Shown one piece after another: positions 36,192 to 43,998 of a stretch of DNA of 64,000 nucleotides (positions are counted from its first letter, which is position 1; the number at the start of each line of letters is the position of its first letter). The position numbers were made by a program, and so were the translations under genes. Below the pieces are notes generated by a model. The model saw only the letters and a program-made list of their open reading frames with translations, was not told the origin of the DNA and did no database searches. The stretch spans positions 62,001 through 126,000 of the forward strand of contig JAKGBX010000001.1 in the NCBI GenBank assembly GCA_021555075.1, read 5' to 3'. Origin of the DNA: Rhodobacteraceae bacterium LMO-JJ12. GTDB lineage: Bacteria > Pseudomonadota > Alphaproteobacteria > Rhodobacterales > Rhodobacteraceae.

Positions 36192-37939
36192 GGTTGCGCC
36201 ACCAATGTTTCGGGTTCGCCTTCTGGCAGAACGGTTTCTCCGGGCTTGACGATGGAGAACTGCACGTTTTCGCGGCTCACCTCGACGCGGTCGCCGGACT
36301 TGCAGGCGACGGTGAAGTAGGAGCTTTCGAGATCGCCAGGGTCCGGGAAATCTTCACGAAAATGCGCACCACGCGAGTTCTCGCGCACGAGCCCCGCTTT
36401 GGCAATCACCTCAGACACCTCGACCAGCGAGGCCATGTTCAGCCAATCATGCCAAGTCAGGTTGAAGGCGAGGTTTGAGTCGTCGACACCGGTTTCCAGC
36501 AACGCGCCCCCGATCCCGGCAATGCGGTCAATTGCTCGGGTCATCCCGGTTTGCGTGCGCATAACGCCCACATCATCCCACATTGCGTTTTGCAGTTCCT
36601 GGCGTAAGCCCAGAACATGACCAGGCGTCTTGGACAAGGGCCGCAGGGCACGCTCAACTTCGGCTGCGAGCACTGCCTCATCCGGGTCGCGCAAAGCGCC
36701 CATCTTGCGGATATCTATCCCCATCGTGTCACCGGCCACACCGCCATAGACGGTAGAGTTGGCCACTCCGTTGCCGCCAAGACGGTTTGACCCATGCGCG
36801 CCGCCCGCGTCTTCTCCGGCTACATAGAGCCCCTCCATCGCAGTCCTGGTGTCCGCATCAACCACCACACCGCCCATGAAATAATGCGCGGTCGGCACCA
36901 CCTCGACCGTGCCTGCGGCCAGATCGAAACCGCTGTCAGCACAGCGGTTAACCATGCCCTTGAACTTCTTACGCACATTATCTGGCCCCAGATGCGCCAT
37001 CGAGATGAACACGCCCTCTTGCTCGGGATTGTTGTTCTTGCGCATCTCGGCATAGATGCCACGGCTAACCACGTCACGGGTGGCCCGCTCGCCCTTGGCG
37101 TCATAGTCAAACATGAAGCGCTGGCCGGAATGGCCGATCAACTGCCCGCCTGCGCCGCGCAGCCCTTCTTCCAGCACGGTGCCGGTCATCCGGGTGTGAT
37201 CGCCCGCGAGCAAGCCGGTGGGGTGGAACTGCACCATTTCCATATCACGCAGGGTCAGACCTGCGCGCAGGGCCATGGCCAACCCGTCCATCGTTTTGTC
37301 ACCCGAAGGTGTGTGATACTTGTACATCGTCGGGCCGCCTCCTGTGCCCATCATGACGGTTTTGGCCCGGACAAAACGAAATTTGCCCGTGCGCATGTCG
37401 ATGAACAGAACCCCGGCGAGGGCAGAGCCATCATTGGTCGGAATCAACCCGATAGCCCGGTGCTCCGGTAGCTTTTCGATCGGGCGGCTTAGCACCTGCT
37501 CCATCAGCCGGTTGATGATCTCGATGCCTGTCAAGTCGCCCTTATGCACAGTGCGGTCGGCGGTTTGCCCAGCAAAAGCCTTGTGATGCAGACGGCCATC
37601 GGCCTCACGGTCAAAGAAACAGCCAATCTCGTTTTCCAGCTCTCGCACCCGCACAACGGCCTGTTCGCAGAGCTTCCACGCCATTTCCTGATTGGGCAGC
37701 CATTTGCCGCCGTTAATCGTGTCCATGAAATGCCGCTCCACGCTGTCGCCATGGCCAAGCGCGACGTTATAGCCGCCCTGCACCATGCGGGTGCAGCCGC
37801 ATTTCCCGATCAGGCCTTTGACCGCAATCGTAATCTTTGTCCCCTCGGGCGCTGTCTGTTGGGCATGAAGCGCGGCAAACATCCCGGCGCCGCCGGTTCC
37901 GAGGATCAGGATATCGGTGTCGTGACGTTCGATATTCAT
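36188..37939 (-). CDS. Succinate dehydrogenase/fumarate reductase-like flavoprotein subunit
   Basis: 583 residues. FAD-binding ILILGTGGAGMFAALHAQQ at the N-terminus. Substrate-site elements are present: VQFHPTGL, ATRDVVSRGIYAEM with the proton-shuttle Arg, PTAHYFMGGVVVD and GSNRLGGNGVANSTVYGG. At the position of the His that carries covalent FAD (SHT...GG in SdhA/FrdA) this protein has GKCGCTRMVQGG, with Cys49 in place of His, so FAD may be bound non-covalently or differently. It lies in a four-subunit set with an Fe-S protein and two anchors. Substrate is probably a dicarboxylate related to succinate; which one is not given by the sequence. Confidence 0.88.
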   Translation of the reverse strand: MNIERHDTDILILGTGGAGMFAALHAQQTAPEGTKITIAVKGLIGKCGCTRMVQGGYNVALGHGDSVERHFMDTINGGKWLPNQEMAWKLCEQAVVRVRELENEIGCFFDREADGRLHHKAFAGQTADRTVHKGDLTGIEIINRLMEQVLSRPIEKLPEHRAIGLIPTNDGSALAGVLFIDMRTGKFRFVRAKTVMMGTGGGPTMYKYHTPSGDKTMDGLAMALRAGLTLRDMEMVQFHPTGLLAGDHTRMTGTVLEEGLRGAGGQLIGHSGQRFMFDYDAKGERATRDVVSRGIYAEMRKNNNPEQEGVFISMAHLGPDNVRKKFKGMVNRCADSGFDLAAGTVEVVPTAHYFMGGVVVDADTRTAMEGLYVAGEDAGGAHGSNRLGGNGVANSTVYGGVAGDTMGIDIRKMGALRDPDEAVLAAEVERALRPLSKTPGHVLGLRQELQNAMWDDVGVMRTQTGMTRAIDRIAGIGGALLETGVDDSNLAFNLTWHDWLNMASLVEVSEVIAKAGLVRENSRGAHFREDFPDPGDLESSYFTVACKSGDRVEVSRENVQFSIVKPGETVLPEGEPETLVAQP

Positions 37940-37942
37940 AGA

Positions 37943-38281
37943 TTACACCGCCTTCAAAAGGAAAAGCCCGGATACCAGAACTGCGCCGGACAGGGCGGCA
38001 GCAGCCAGGGTCTTGTGGCGGGGTGGCCAGGGCAAGAATTCCAACGCCAATAGCCGCAACCCGCCAAAGAAATGCACCGCCAGCAGGAAGACCAAGCCGC
38101 CTTCGGCCAGTTTGACGATGGGCTGCTCGGCCCAATGCAGGAACCCGTCAAGCCGGTCGGGCGAAGTCAGCGCCAGAGACAGCACATAGAAATGGGTCGG
38201 CAGGAACAGCGCCAGCGCCAACCCCGACAAACGATGCAGCAGAAAGGCGAACCACAAAGAATGATTGCGATAGCTTTGCAT
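37943..38281 (-). CDS. SdhC-like membrane anchor
   Basis: 112 residues, three transmembrane helices. HRLSGLALALFLPTHFYVLS near residue 17 and AVHFFGGLRLLALEFL near 69 resemble the cytochrome b heme-binding His and Arg-x-x pattern of SdhC. It shares one base with the preceding anchor gene (TGATG). Together with the second anchor it would embed the dehydrogenase in the inner membrane and pass electrons to (or from) quinone. Confidence 0.8.
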   Translation of the reverse strand: MQSYRNHSLWFAFLLHRLSGLALALFLPTHFYVLSLALTSPDRLDGFLHWAEQPIVKLAEGGLVFLLAVHFFGGLRLLALEFLPWPPRHKTLAAAALSGAVLVSGLFLLKAV

Positions 38282-38613
38282 CAGAGTACCGTCACGGCCA
38301 TCACGGCCCGTGCCCCCATCCCCGCAAACACTCCGAAACTACCCAGCGTCAGGAGCGACAGACCTAACCCGCGCAGCCCTGTTACCTCATGCATAATCAC
38401 GCGCAGGCCGAGGGCCGCGTGCAACGACGCGGCAGCGACAAACAGGCCGTAGAACAGCATCCAGAACAACGAGCCTTGGGTGCGGTCAAGGATTTCAACC
38501 GCACTAAGCCCGCCCTGAATGGCGATGACCATCACCACGATATGGGTCAGCACCAAGGGTGCCATCACCATCGCACTCAGACGTTGCGCCATGTATAAGC
38601 GAATATCCAGCAT
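38281..38613 (-). CDS. SdhD-like membrane anchor
   Basis: 110 residues with three hydrophobic helices; MAQRLSAMVMAPLVLTHIVV (His near 24), AAASLHAALGLRVIMHEVTG (His near 66) and LGLSLLTLGSFGVFAGMG. The His placement is right for a heme b ligand but I cannot say which anchor holds the heme. Starts one base into the end of the Fe-S subunit gene, so the sdhB-D-C-A order is translationally coupled. Confidence 0.78.
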   Translation of the reverse strand: MLDIRLYMAQRLSAMVMAPLVLTHIVVMVIAIQGGLSAVEILDRTQGSLFWMLFYGLFVAAASLHAALGLRVIMHEVTGLRGLGLSLLTLGSFGVFAGMGARAVMAVTVL

Positions 38614-39359
38614 CAGCGACCCCGTTTGAAGAAATTGCGTGCGGTTACCCGCTTGAGACCCGCGATGGCAGTCATCGGGTCAAGGTCATTGGGGCAATGC
38701 ATGGTGCAATTGCCCATCGAATGGCAGTTGTGACAACCACCGCGTTTTGAGACCGCATCCAGTACAGTCAGACGGTCAGCGTGTTTTTCATCATTCACGA
38801 TGGTCCAGGCGCGTTGCAACGCCGCCGGGCCAAAATAGTCCGGGTTGCCCGTGACCGTGTCGCAAGCGGCATAGCAAACCGAACAGTTGATACATTCTAT
38901 CCCGGCATTGGCCACCACCCGTCCGGCGCTGTCAGGGCGGATCTCCTCGATTGGGTCATGACGGGTCTTGCTGGGGATATGCGCCCCGCCCACAGCGACC
39001 CATTTGTCAAAGAACGGATCCATGTCGGTCGCCAGATCCTTGATCACCGGTAGGTTGCGCAACGGTGCCACCCGCAGCTTGTTGCCATCCAGCACCTTGT
39101 TGACATGGGTCCGGCAAGTCCAGCGCGGGGTGCCGTTGACCATCATCGCACAGGATCCGCACATGCCCACCCGGCAGGCATAGCGATATGTCAAATCCGG
39201 CGCTGCATTCTGCTGAATCCAACTGACCACATCCAGAATGGTCTGGTTTTCCTGCACGGGCACGTCATGGGTCTCATAATTGCCGCTGTCAGCATCCCCG
39301 CGCCAGACCGAAACTTTCAGAACATCCATCTTTTTTTGGCTGTGTTTGCTCATTCTCAT
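38613..39359 (-). CDS. Succinate dehydrogenase/fumarate reductase-like iron-sulfur subunit
   Basis: 248 residues. Three cluster motifs: [2Fe-2S] YACRVGMCGSCAMMVNGTPR with Cys further on, [4Fe-4S] CINCSVCYAACDTV, and [3Fe-4S] CHNCHSMGNCTMHCPNDLDP. In the second motif the usual Cys-Pro is Cys-Asp. The N-terminal MRMSKHSQKKMDVLKVSVWR is longer than in standard SdhB. Starts within the stop of the thiolase-like gene (ATGA). Electron conduit from the flavoprotein to the anchors. Confidence 0.9.
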   Translation of the reverse strand: MRMSKHSQKKMDVLKVSVWRGDADSGNYETHDVPVQENQTILDVVSWIQQNAAPDLTYRYACRVGMCGSCAMMVNGTPRWTCRTHVNKVLDGNKLRVAPLRNLPVIKDLATDMDPFFDKWVAVGGAHIPSKTRHDPIEEIRPDSAGRVVANAGIECINCSVCYAACDTVTGNPDYFGPAALQRAWTIVNDEKHADRLTVLDAVSKRGGCHNCHSMGNCTMHCPNDLDPMTAIAGLKRVTARNFFKRGR

Positions 39360-40519
39360 TCCGTCCCCAAGACAGTGACATTGTCGGCGGCAAAGACAAA
39401 TCCCCCGGCCCGCAACAGACAGGTCCTCACGCCATCAACCTGTCGGTCTCCGCACTCGCCGCGCAATTGGCGGATTGCCTCCAGCGCCAGATGCACACCG
39501 AACATGCCCGGGTGGTTGAAGGACAACCCGCCGCCGGATGTATTCAATGGGAATGCGCCACCGGGAGCTATGCGCCCGTCCTTGATGAAGTCTCCCGCTT
39601 CGCCCGGTTTGCAAAAGCCCAGATCTTCCAGACCCGTCAAAACGTTGACGGTGCAGGCGTCATAAATCTGAACCAAATCAAGATCCCCACGCTCAAGCCG
39701 CGCCATACCAAGCGCCTGTGCGGTCAATTTTGGCACGATCCCGCTGTTCAGCCAGTCTTCGGTATCAAGCGGGGTCATGAACCGGGAATAGTGTTCACCG
39801 TACCCCATCAGAGTAACCGGCTGTCGCGCCAAGTCGCGGGCGCGTTCGGTGCTGGTGACGATGATCGCTCCTGCACCGTCGGTGATCTTGCAGATATCGA
39901 GCTTGCGCAGCGGATCGCAGATCAACGGTGAGGCCAGGTATTCCTCCATGCTCAAGGGTTCGCGGTCTACTGCATTGGGATTCAGCGCGGCCCATTTGCG
40001 AGCAGAAATCGCTATCTCGCCCAAATCCTCGGCGGTCGAGCCATAGAGGTGCTGATGCCGCATGGCCCACATCGCCATGAACCCAATCGGGCTGACCATG
40101 CCATAGGGGCGGATGAACTGGCTGTTGGGCGATCTTTCGTCCAGCTCCAACCCGCCGATGTTGCGGCTACGGTCAGATCTCTGTGTGCTGCCATAAGTGA
40201 TCAGCACGGTGGTGCATAGACCGGCCTCAATCGCTGCCGCTGCGTGGATGATATGGGTCAGACTGGATTGGCCACCTACAAGGGTGGAATCTGTATAAGA
40301 GGGGGTCAGCCCAAGATATTCGATCACCGCCAGCGATGCGGCCTTGTCCCCCCAATGGGCGATCACCCCGTCGATATCGCCGGGTTTCAGCCCTGCATCC
40401 CGCATCGCCATCTGCGCCGCGCGCGCCTGTGTAGTCAGCGCGGTCTGCCCCGGCTCTGCTTTGCCCAGAGCAGTTTCGCCGATGCCAACGATACTGTATT
40501 TTCCCGAAACTGCGGTCAT
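39356..40519 (-). CDS. Thiolase-fold protein lacking the nucleophilic Cys (Ltp2/aldolase-like)
   Basis: 387 residues in the SCP-x/lipid-transfer thiolase superfamily. N-terminal half: IVGIGETALGKAEPGQTALT, LTPSYTDSTLVGGQSSLTHI. The place of the thiolase Cys (NxxCASG) is GGQSSLT, no Cys. The C-terminal His is kept in LSFNHPGMFG, but the second catalytic Cys site is AGGFVFAADN, also altered. Such proteins with a DUF35 partner, like Ltp2-ChsH2, are retro-aldolases acting on CoA thioesters. A DUF35 gene is two genes upstream. Prediction: C-C cleavage of a hydroxyacyl-CoA rather than thiolysis. Confidence 0.82.
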   Translation of the reverse strand: MTAVSGKYSIVGIGETALGKAEPGQTALTTQARAAQMAMRDAGLKPGDIDGVIAHWGDKAASLAVIEYLGLTPSYTDSTLVGGQSSLTHIIHAAAAIEAGLCTTVLITYGSTQRSDRSRNIGGLELDERSPNSQFIRPYGMVSPIGFMAMWAMRHQHLYGSTAEDLGEIAISARKWAALNPNAVDREPLSMEEYLASPLICDPLRKLDICKITDGAGAIIVTSTERARDLARQPVTLMGYGEHYSRFMTPLDTEDWLNSGIVPKLTAQALGMARLERGDLDLVQIYDACTVNVLTGLEDLGFCKPGEAGDFIKDGRIAPGGAFPLNTSGGGLSFNHPGMFGVHLALEAIRQLRGECGDRQVDGVRTCLLRAGGFVFAADNVTVLGTE

Positions 40520-40523
40520 GTCC

Positions 40524-42062
40524 TCAACCAGCCTCGGCTACCATTGTGCGGATGTCCTTTTTCAGCACCTTGCCCACGGCACTGCGTGGCAGCACATCCC
40601 AGAATTGCACATCCTTGGGCGATTTAATGCTGCCGAGACGGTCCTTGCAGAGCGCGATGATCTCGTCCGTAGTGGCGGTCTGCCCCGGCTTCAACTCGAC
40701 CACCGCTGTTACCTTCTCTCCCCAGTCCGGATCGGGGGCGCCAACCACGGCACAATCTTGCACCGCCGGATGACTCCAGATCACCTGTTCGATCTCCTTG
40801 GGATACACATTGAACCCGCCAGTGATGATCATGTCCTTCTTGCGGTCAACGACATGCAGGTATCCGTTGCGGTCAAAAATGCCGATATCACCGGTATGGT
40901 GCCAGCCAAAGGCATGGGCTTCTTCATTCGCTTTGGGGTTATTGTAGTAACCCGGAGTCACCAGTTCTCCGCGCGCAACAATCTCGCCCCGTTCGCCAGG
41001 GGCAACGATACCGCCGTCATCATCCATCAGCGCCACTTCGCAGGCGCCAGTGGGGCGACCAGCGGAATTCAGATGATTGAATTCACCCTCTTCGCCGAGA
41101 TTCATATGATCGACCCGGCTGAGACAGGTTATCGCGCCCGGCGCCTCGGATTGGCCATACATCTGGATAAAGACCGGACCCCAAAGCCGCAAACCTTCCT
41201 GCAACTTATCGCGCGACATCGGCGCGGCACCATAGAGGACCGCCTCAAGGGCCGACAGATCGCATGCAGTGGCATTCTCGTGTGCCAGCAGGCGATAGAT
41301 CACGGTCGGCGGCAGGAACACGTGGCTGATTTTTTCTGCCGCCATCTGTTCCAGCAGGGCGCCAGGCGCTTTGGCTTCGGCGATGACATTGGTCATCGAA
41401 TAACGGGCAAAAGCAAATGAGGTCGCCGCCGCCGCATGGGTCAACGGCCCAACAATCAGATGAGCAGGGTTATCTGTTTCCGGCGGACAATACTGATTCA
41501 AAATTCGATAAAATACCTCAAGCGCCCTATGCGTTTGCAAAATCGCCTTGGGCTTGCCGGTGGTACCGCCCGACGCCTTGATGATAGCGATGTTATCGGG
41601 GTCGCTGATAATATTGACCCGTTGGCCTGCGTGGCTTTCAAGCCAGCCCAGAATGGTCGGCCCGCCATCTTCACCGGGCTCGCTCAGACCAATGACGTGG
41701 GCCAGTTTCGGCGCACGGGCTTTGATCTCGTCCAGCTTGTCCAGAAAGGTATGATGACAGACCAAGACCTCAACATCCGAGGTCACCATGAAATCGGCAA
41801 TTCCTTCGACTGAATCCGTCGGCGCCAGCGGCACATATGGCGAACCAGAGCGCACGATACCAAGAATGGCGATCAGCGTGTGACATTCATTGGGCGACAG
41901 GATGCCGATATGCTTTCCACCATGCCCAGCCTCAATTAGCGCGCTGGCAATGGCGTGCGAGCCGACCTCAGCTTGACTATAGGAATAGCTGGACGTGGAG
42001 GACTTGATGAAACAGCGGTCTGGTGTGGCTGCGGCTCCGATATCGAAAAGATCAATGATCAT
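40524..42062 (-). CDS. Acyl-CoA synthetase (AMP-forming)
   Basis: 512 residues. ANL-superfamily motifs: P-loop IKASGGTTGKPKAILQTHRA near residue 165, AMP-binding YGQSEAPGAITCLS, GWHHTGDIGIFDRNGYLHVV, and the C-terminal hinge GGFNVYPKEIEQVIWSHPAV with VLPRSAVGKVLKKDIR, whose Lys is the thioester-forming catalytic residue. Cytosolic. Its acid substrate is unknown; from context a dicarboxylate or hydroxy-acid made by the upstream steps. Overlaps DUF35 by 4 bp. Confidence 0.92.
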   Translation of the reverse strand: MIIDLFDIGAAATPDRCFIKSSTSSYSYSQAEVGSHAIASALIEAGHGGKHIGILSPNECHTLIAILGIVRSGSPYVPLAPTDSVEGIADFMVTSDVEVLVCHHTFLDKLDEIKARAPKLAHVIGLSEPGEDGGPTILGWLESHAGQRVNIISDPDNIAIIKASGGTTGKPKAILQTHRALEVFYRILNQYCPPETDNPAHLIVGPLTHAAAATSFAFARYSMTNVIAEAKAPGALLEQMAAEKISHVFLPPTVIYRLLAHENATACDLSALEAVLYGAAPMSRDKLQEGLRLWGPVFIQMYGQSEAPGAITCLSRVDHMNLGEEGEFNHLNSAGRPTGACEVALMDDDGGIVAPGERGEIVARGELVTPGYYNNPKANEEAHAFGWHHTGDIGIFDRNGYLHVVDRKKDMIITGGFNVYPKEIEQVIWSHPAVQDCAVVGAPDPDWGEKVTAVVELKPGQTATTDEIIALCKDRLGSIKSPKDVQFWDVLPRSAVGKVLKKDIRTMVAEAG

Positions 42063-42478
42063 GCGTTTACCTCTGAACTGATCTTGAATTGCGGTAGCTG
42101 GATGTCGTCGGACAGGCGTTGGAACACCACCTGAACCGGCGCACCGATAGTGACCTGATCAAAATCGGTCTCAACGATCTGCGCCAACATGCGAATCCCA
42201 TCATCCAGATCGACCAGCGCCATCGCATAAGGCACCTGATCGGCCATCGACGGATGTCCCGGCACACGACAGACGGTAAACGAATAGATCGCGCCCCGGC
42301 CCGCAGATTGCACCCAGTCGAGATCATCACTCAGGCACGATACACAGAACCCGCGCGGGTAAAATTGCGTGTTGCCACAGTTCCGACAGGTCTGAACGAC
42401 AAGCCGGTCCTCATTCGCGGCCTGCCAGAACGGCAGTGTATCGGCGGTGGGTTTGGGCTGGGGACGCGGCGGAGTCAT
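42059..42478 (-). CDS. Zn-ribbon OB-fold (DUF35) protein, thiolase-like partner
   Basis: 139 residues from MTPPRPQPKPTADTLPFWQA (42478). N-terminal rubredoxin-like zinc ribbon with CRNCGNTQFYPRGFCVSC (CxxC-CxxC), then the OB-fold including GRGAIYSFTVCRVPGHPSM and DDGIRMLAQIVETDFDQVTIG. DUF35 proteins pair with Cys-less thiolase-fold proteins as aldolases or acyl-condensing enzymes, using the OB-fold to contact CoA. TGATG overlap with the carboxyltransferase gene upstream. A 20-codon extension to 42538 would run into that gene. Confidence 0.88.
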   Translation of the reverse strand: MTPPRPQPKPTADTLPFWQAANEDRLVVQTCRNCGNTQFYPRGFCVSCLSDDLDWVQSAGRGAIYSFTVCRVPGHPSMADQVPYAMALVDLDDGIRMLAQIVETDFDQVTIGAPVQVVFQRLSDDIQLPQFKISSEVNA

Positions 42479-43998
42479 CAACCTTGCCCCTGCGGACCGA
42501 CGGAAACCGCGAAATTCACGCCCGAAACGTGAATCCAAGACTTGTTCGCGCGCTTGCTAAGGCGCTCCACCAGCTTGACAAGCGGGGTGTCGGCGCTGAA
42601 TTCATCCGGCACTAGCGTGGGGTTCAACCCTTCGTACCGTTCATCGCCCGCCATATAGCGCATCAGCAATTCGTCATCATCCGCCTGCGGATAGCGTGCC
42701 CGCAGCGCCGGAACGATCGGATCCAGCGGTTGCGGCGTCTCCGCGACTGAACGCGGCCCGTTTTCCATCACCCGGTCCACCACCTCCGGGTCCACCGGGA
42801 TGCGCAGAGCGCCATAATAGCCGCAGACATATTTCTTCACTTCCGCCGGAACCACCTTGTAGCGCTCCCCCTGCACCACGTTCATCACCGCCTGCGCAGC
42901 GATGATGGCCGGGTAAGGCGTGCCCATAACTGGCGAGCCAAGCTCCAATCTTACGCGACCAATCTCTTCAATCACTTCCGGCAAGCGGTGGTGAATACCG
43001 GCCTCTTTCATCTGGTTTTCAACGTTAGACAGCGCCCCTCCGGCCATCTGGGTGACGTATAGTGTTTCGTTGAACTCACCGGGGAGGCCCACCGGCTGGC
43101 CTTCGCGGTTTGCCAGATCCCAGAGGTAATCATCGACCTTTTCCAGCTTCTGCAGATCTATATCGACCTCAAAGCCCAGCTCGCGCAGATTGCGCACCAT
43201 GTTCTGACTGCCGGGCGCGGCATTGCCCTGTGCCAACGGTTCGGGCGCGGTATAGATTGTTTCGACCCCAAGTACCGCGGCCTCAATCGCGACCAACGGC
43301 CCGAGGCCGGACAGGCAGTGAGTATTCAGTTCGAGAACAACATTGTCGGTTATGGCCGCCTTGATCGCCGGAACGAGCGTCCGGACCCGCTCCAGCGTCA
43401 ATGTCCCCCCGGGATCGACGATCTGAAGCTTGTCGACGTTGAGATCATCGCAAGCCTGCCGCGAGATGGTGGCATAGTAGTCGTCCGTATAGCCCGGTGC
43501 CTGATTATAGATCACAGCACCGACCACCGTAGCCCCAAGACTGCGGGCTTTTTTCATGCCCGGCCGCACCACGTTCCAGTCATGCAGACAGTCAAAAAGG
43601 ATAAGTTCGGACGCCCCATTAGCGACCTGACGTTCTATAAACAGCTCAGTAATGTCATCATGTACCGGGGCAAAACCACCCAGCAGGTTGCCCCGCACGA
43701 CCGAGCGCATCGGCGTCTTTGTGATCCTTTCACCCAACAGCTTTAGCCGCGTCAGCGGGTTCTGGTTCAAAAACCGCACGGCGGCATCATATTGCACCAG
43801 CCCCATGACTTCGAGAACCTGAAACCCTGCCTCGTCCATCAATCCGGCAATGGGCAACATGTCCTCGGTCTTCATCCGCGTCGCCCAAAGACATTGGTGT
43901 GCATCGCGAAACAGCGTGTCCATCAGCTCGATCTTGCGAGGCTTGCCGCCGTTCTGGGCGGTTTGATCGGCGACCTGTTGTTTGAGTTTGCTCAGCAT
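42478..43998 (-). CDS. HMGL-like carboxyltransferase subunit 1 (oxaloacetate decarboxylase/pyruvate carboxylase CT type)
   Basis: 506 residues. TIM-barrel carboxyltransferase as in OadA and PycB: LMDTLFRDAHQCLWATRMKT (near 25), SVVRGNLLGGF, FDCLHDWNVV and the C-terminal conserved domain EGLNPTLVPDEFSADTP. Metal site is altered: canonical IKDMAG Lys is Val194 (LQIVDPGGTLT), and the LHCHATTG pair reads LNTHCLSG, so the first His is Asn225 and the second is kept (His227). No biotin-carrier domain. Likely partners are CT subunit 2, the BCCP and biotin carboxylase next to it. Substrate presumably a 2-oxo acid. Confidence 0.84.
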   Translation of the reverse strand: MLSKLKQQVADQTAQNGGKPRKIELMDTLFRDAHQCLWATRMKTEDMLPIAGLMDEAGFQVLEVMGLVQYDAAVRFLNQNPLTRLKLLGERITKTPMRSVVRGNLLGGFAPVHDDITELFIERQVANGASELILFDCLHDWNVVRPGMKKARSLGATVVGAVIYNQAPGYTDDYYATISRQACDDLNVDKLQIVDPGGTLTLERVRTLVPAIKAAITDNVVLELNTHCLSGLGPLVAIEAAVLGVETIYTAPEPLAQGNAAPGSQNMVRNLRELGFEVDIDLQKLEKVDDYLWDLANREGQPVGLPGEFNETLYVTQMAGGALSNVENQMKEAGIHHRLPEVIEEIGRVRLELGSPVMGTPYPAIIAAQAVMNVVQGERYKVVPAEVKKYVCGYYGALRIPVDPEVVDRVMENGPRSVAETPQPLDPIVPALRARYPQADDDELLMRYMAGDERYEGLNPTLVPDEFSADTPLVKLVERLSKRANKSWIHVSGVNFAVSVGPQGQG

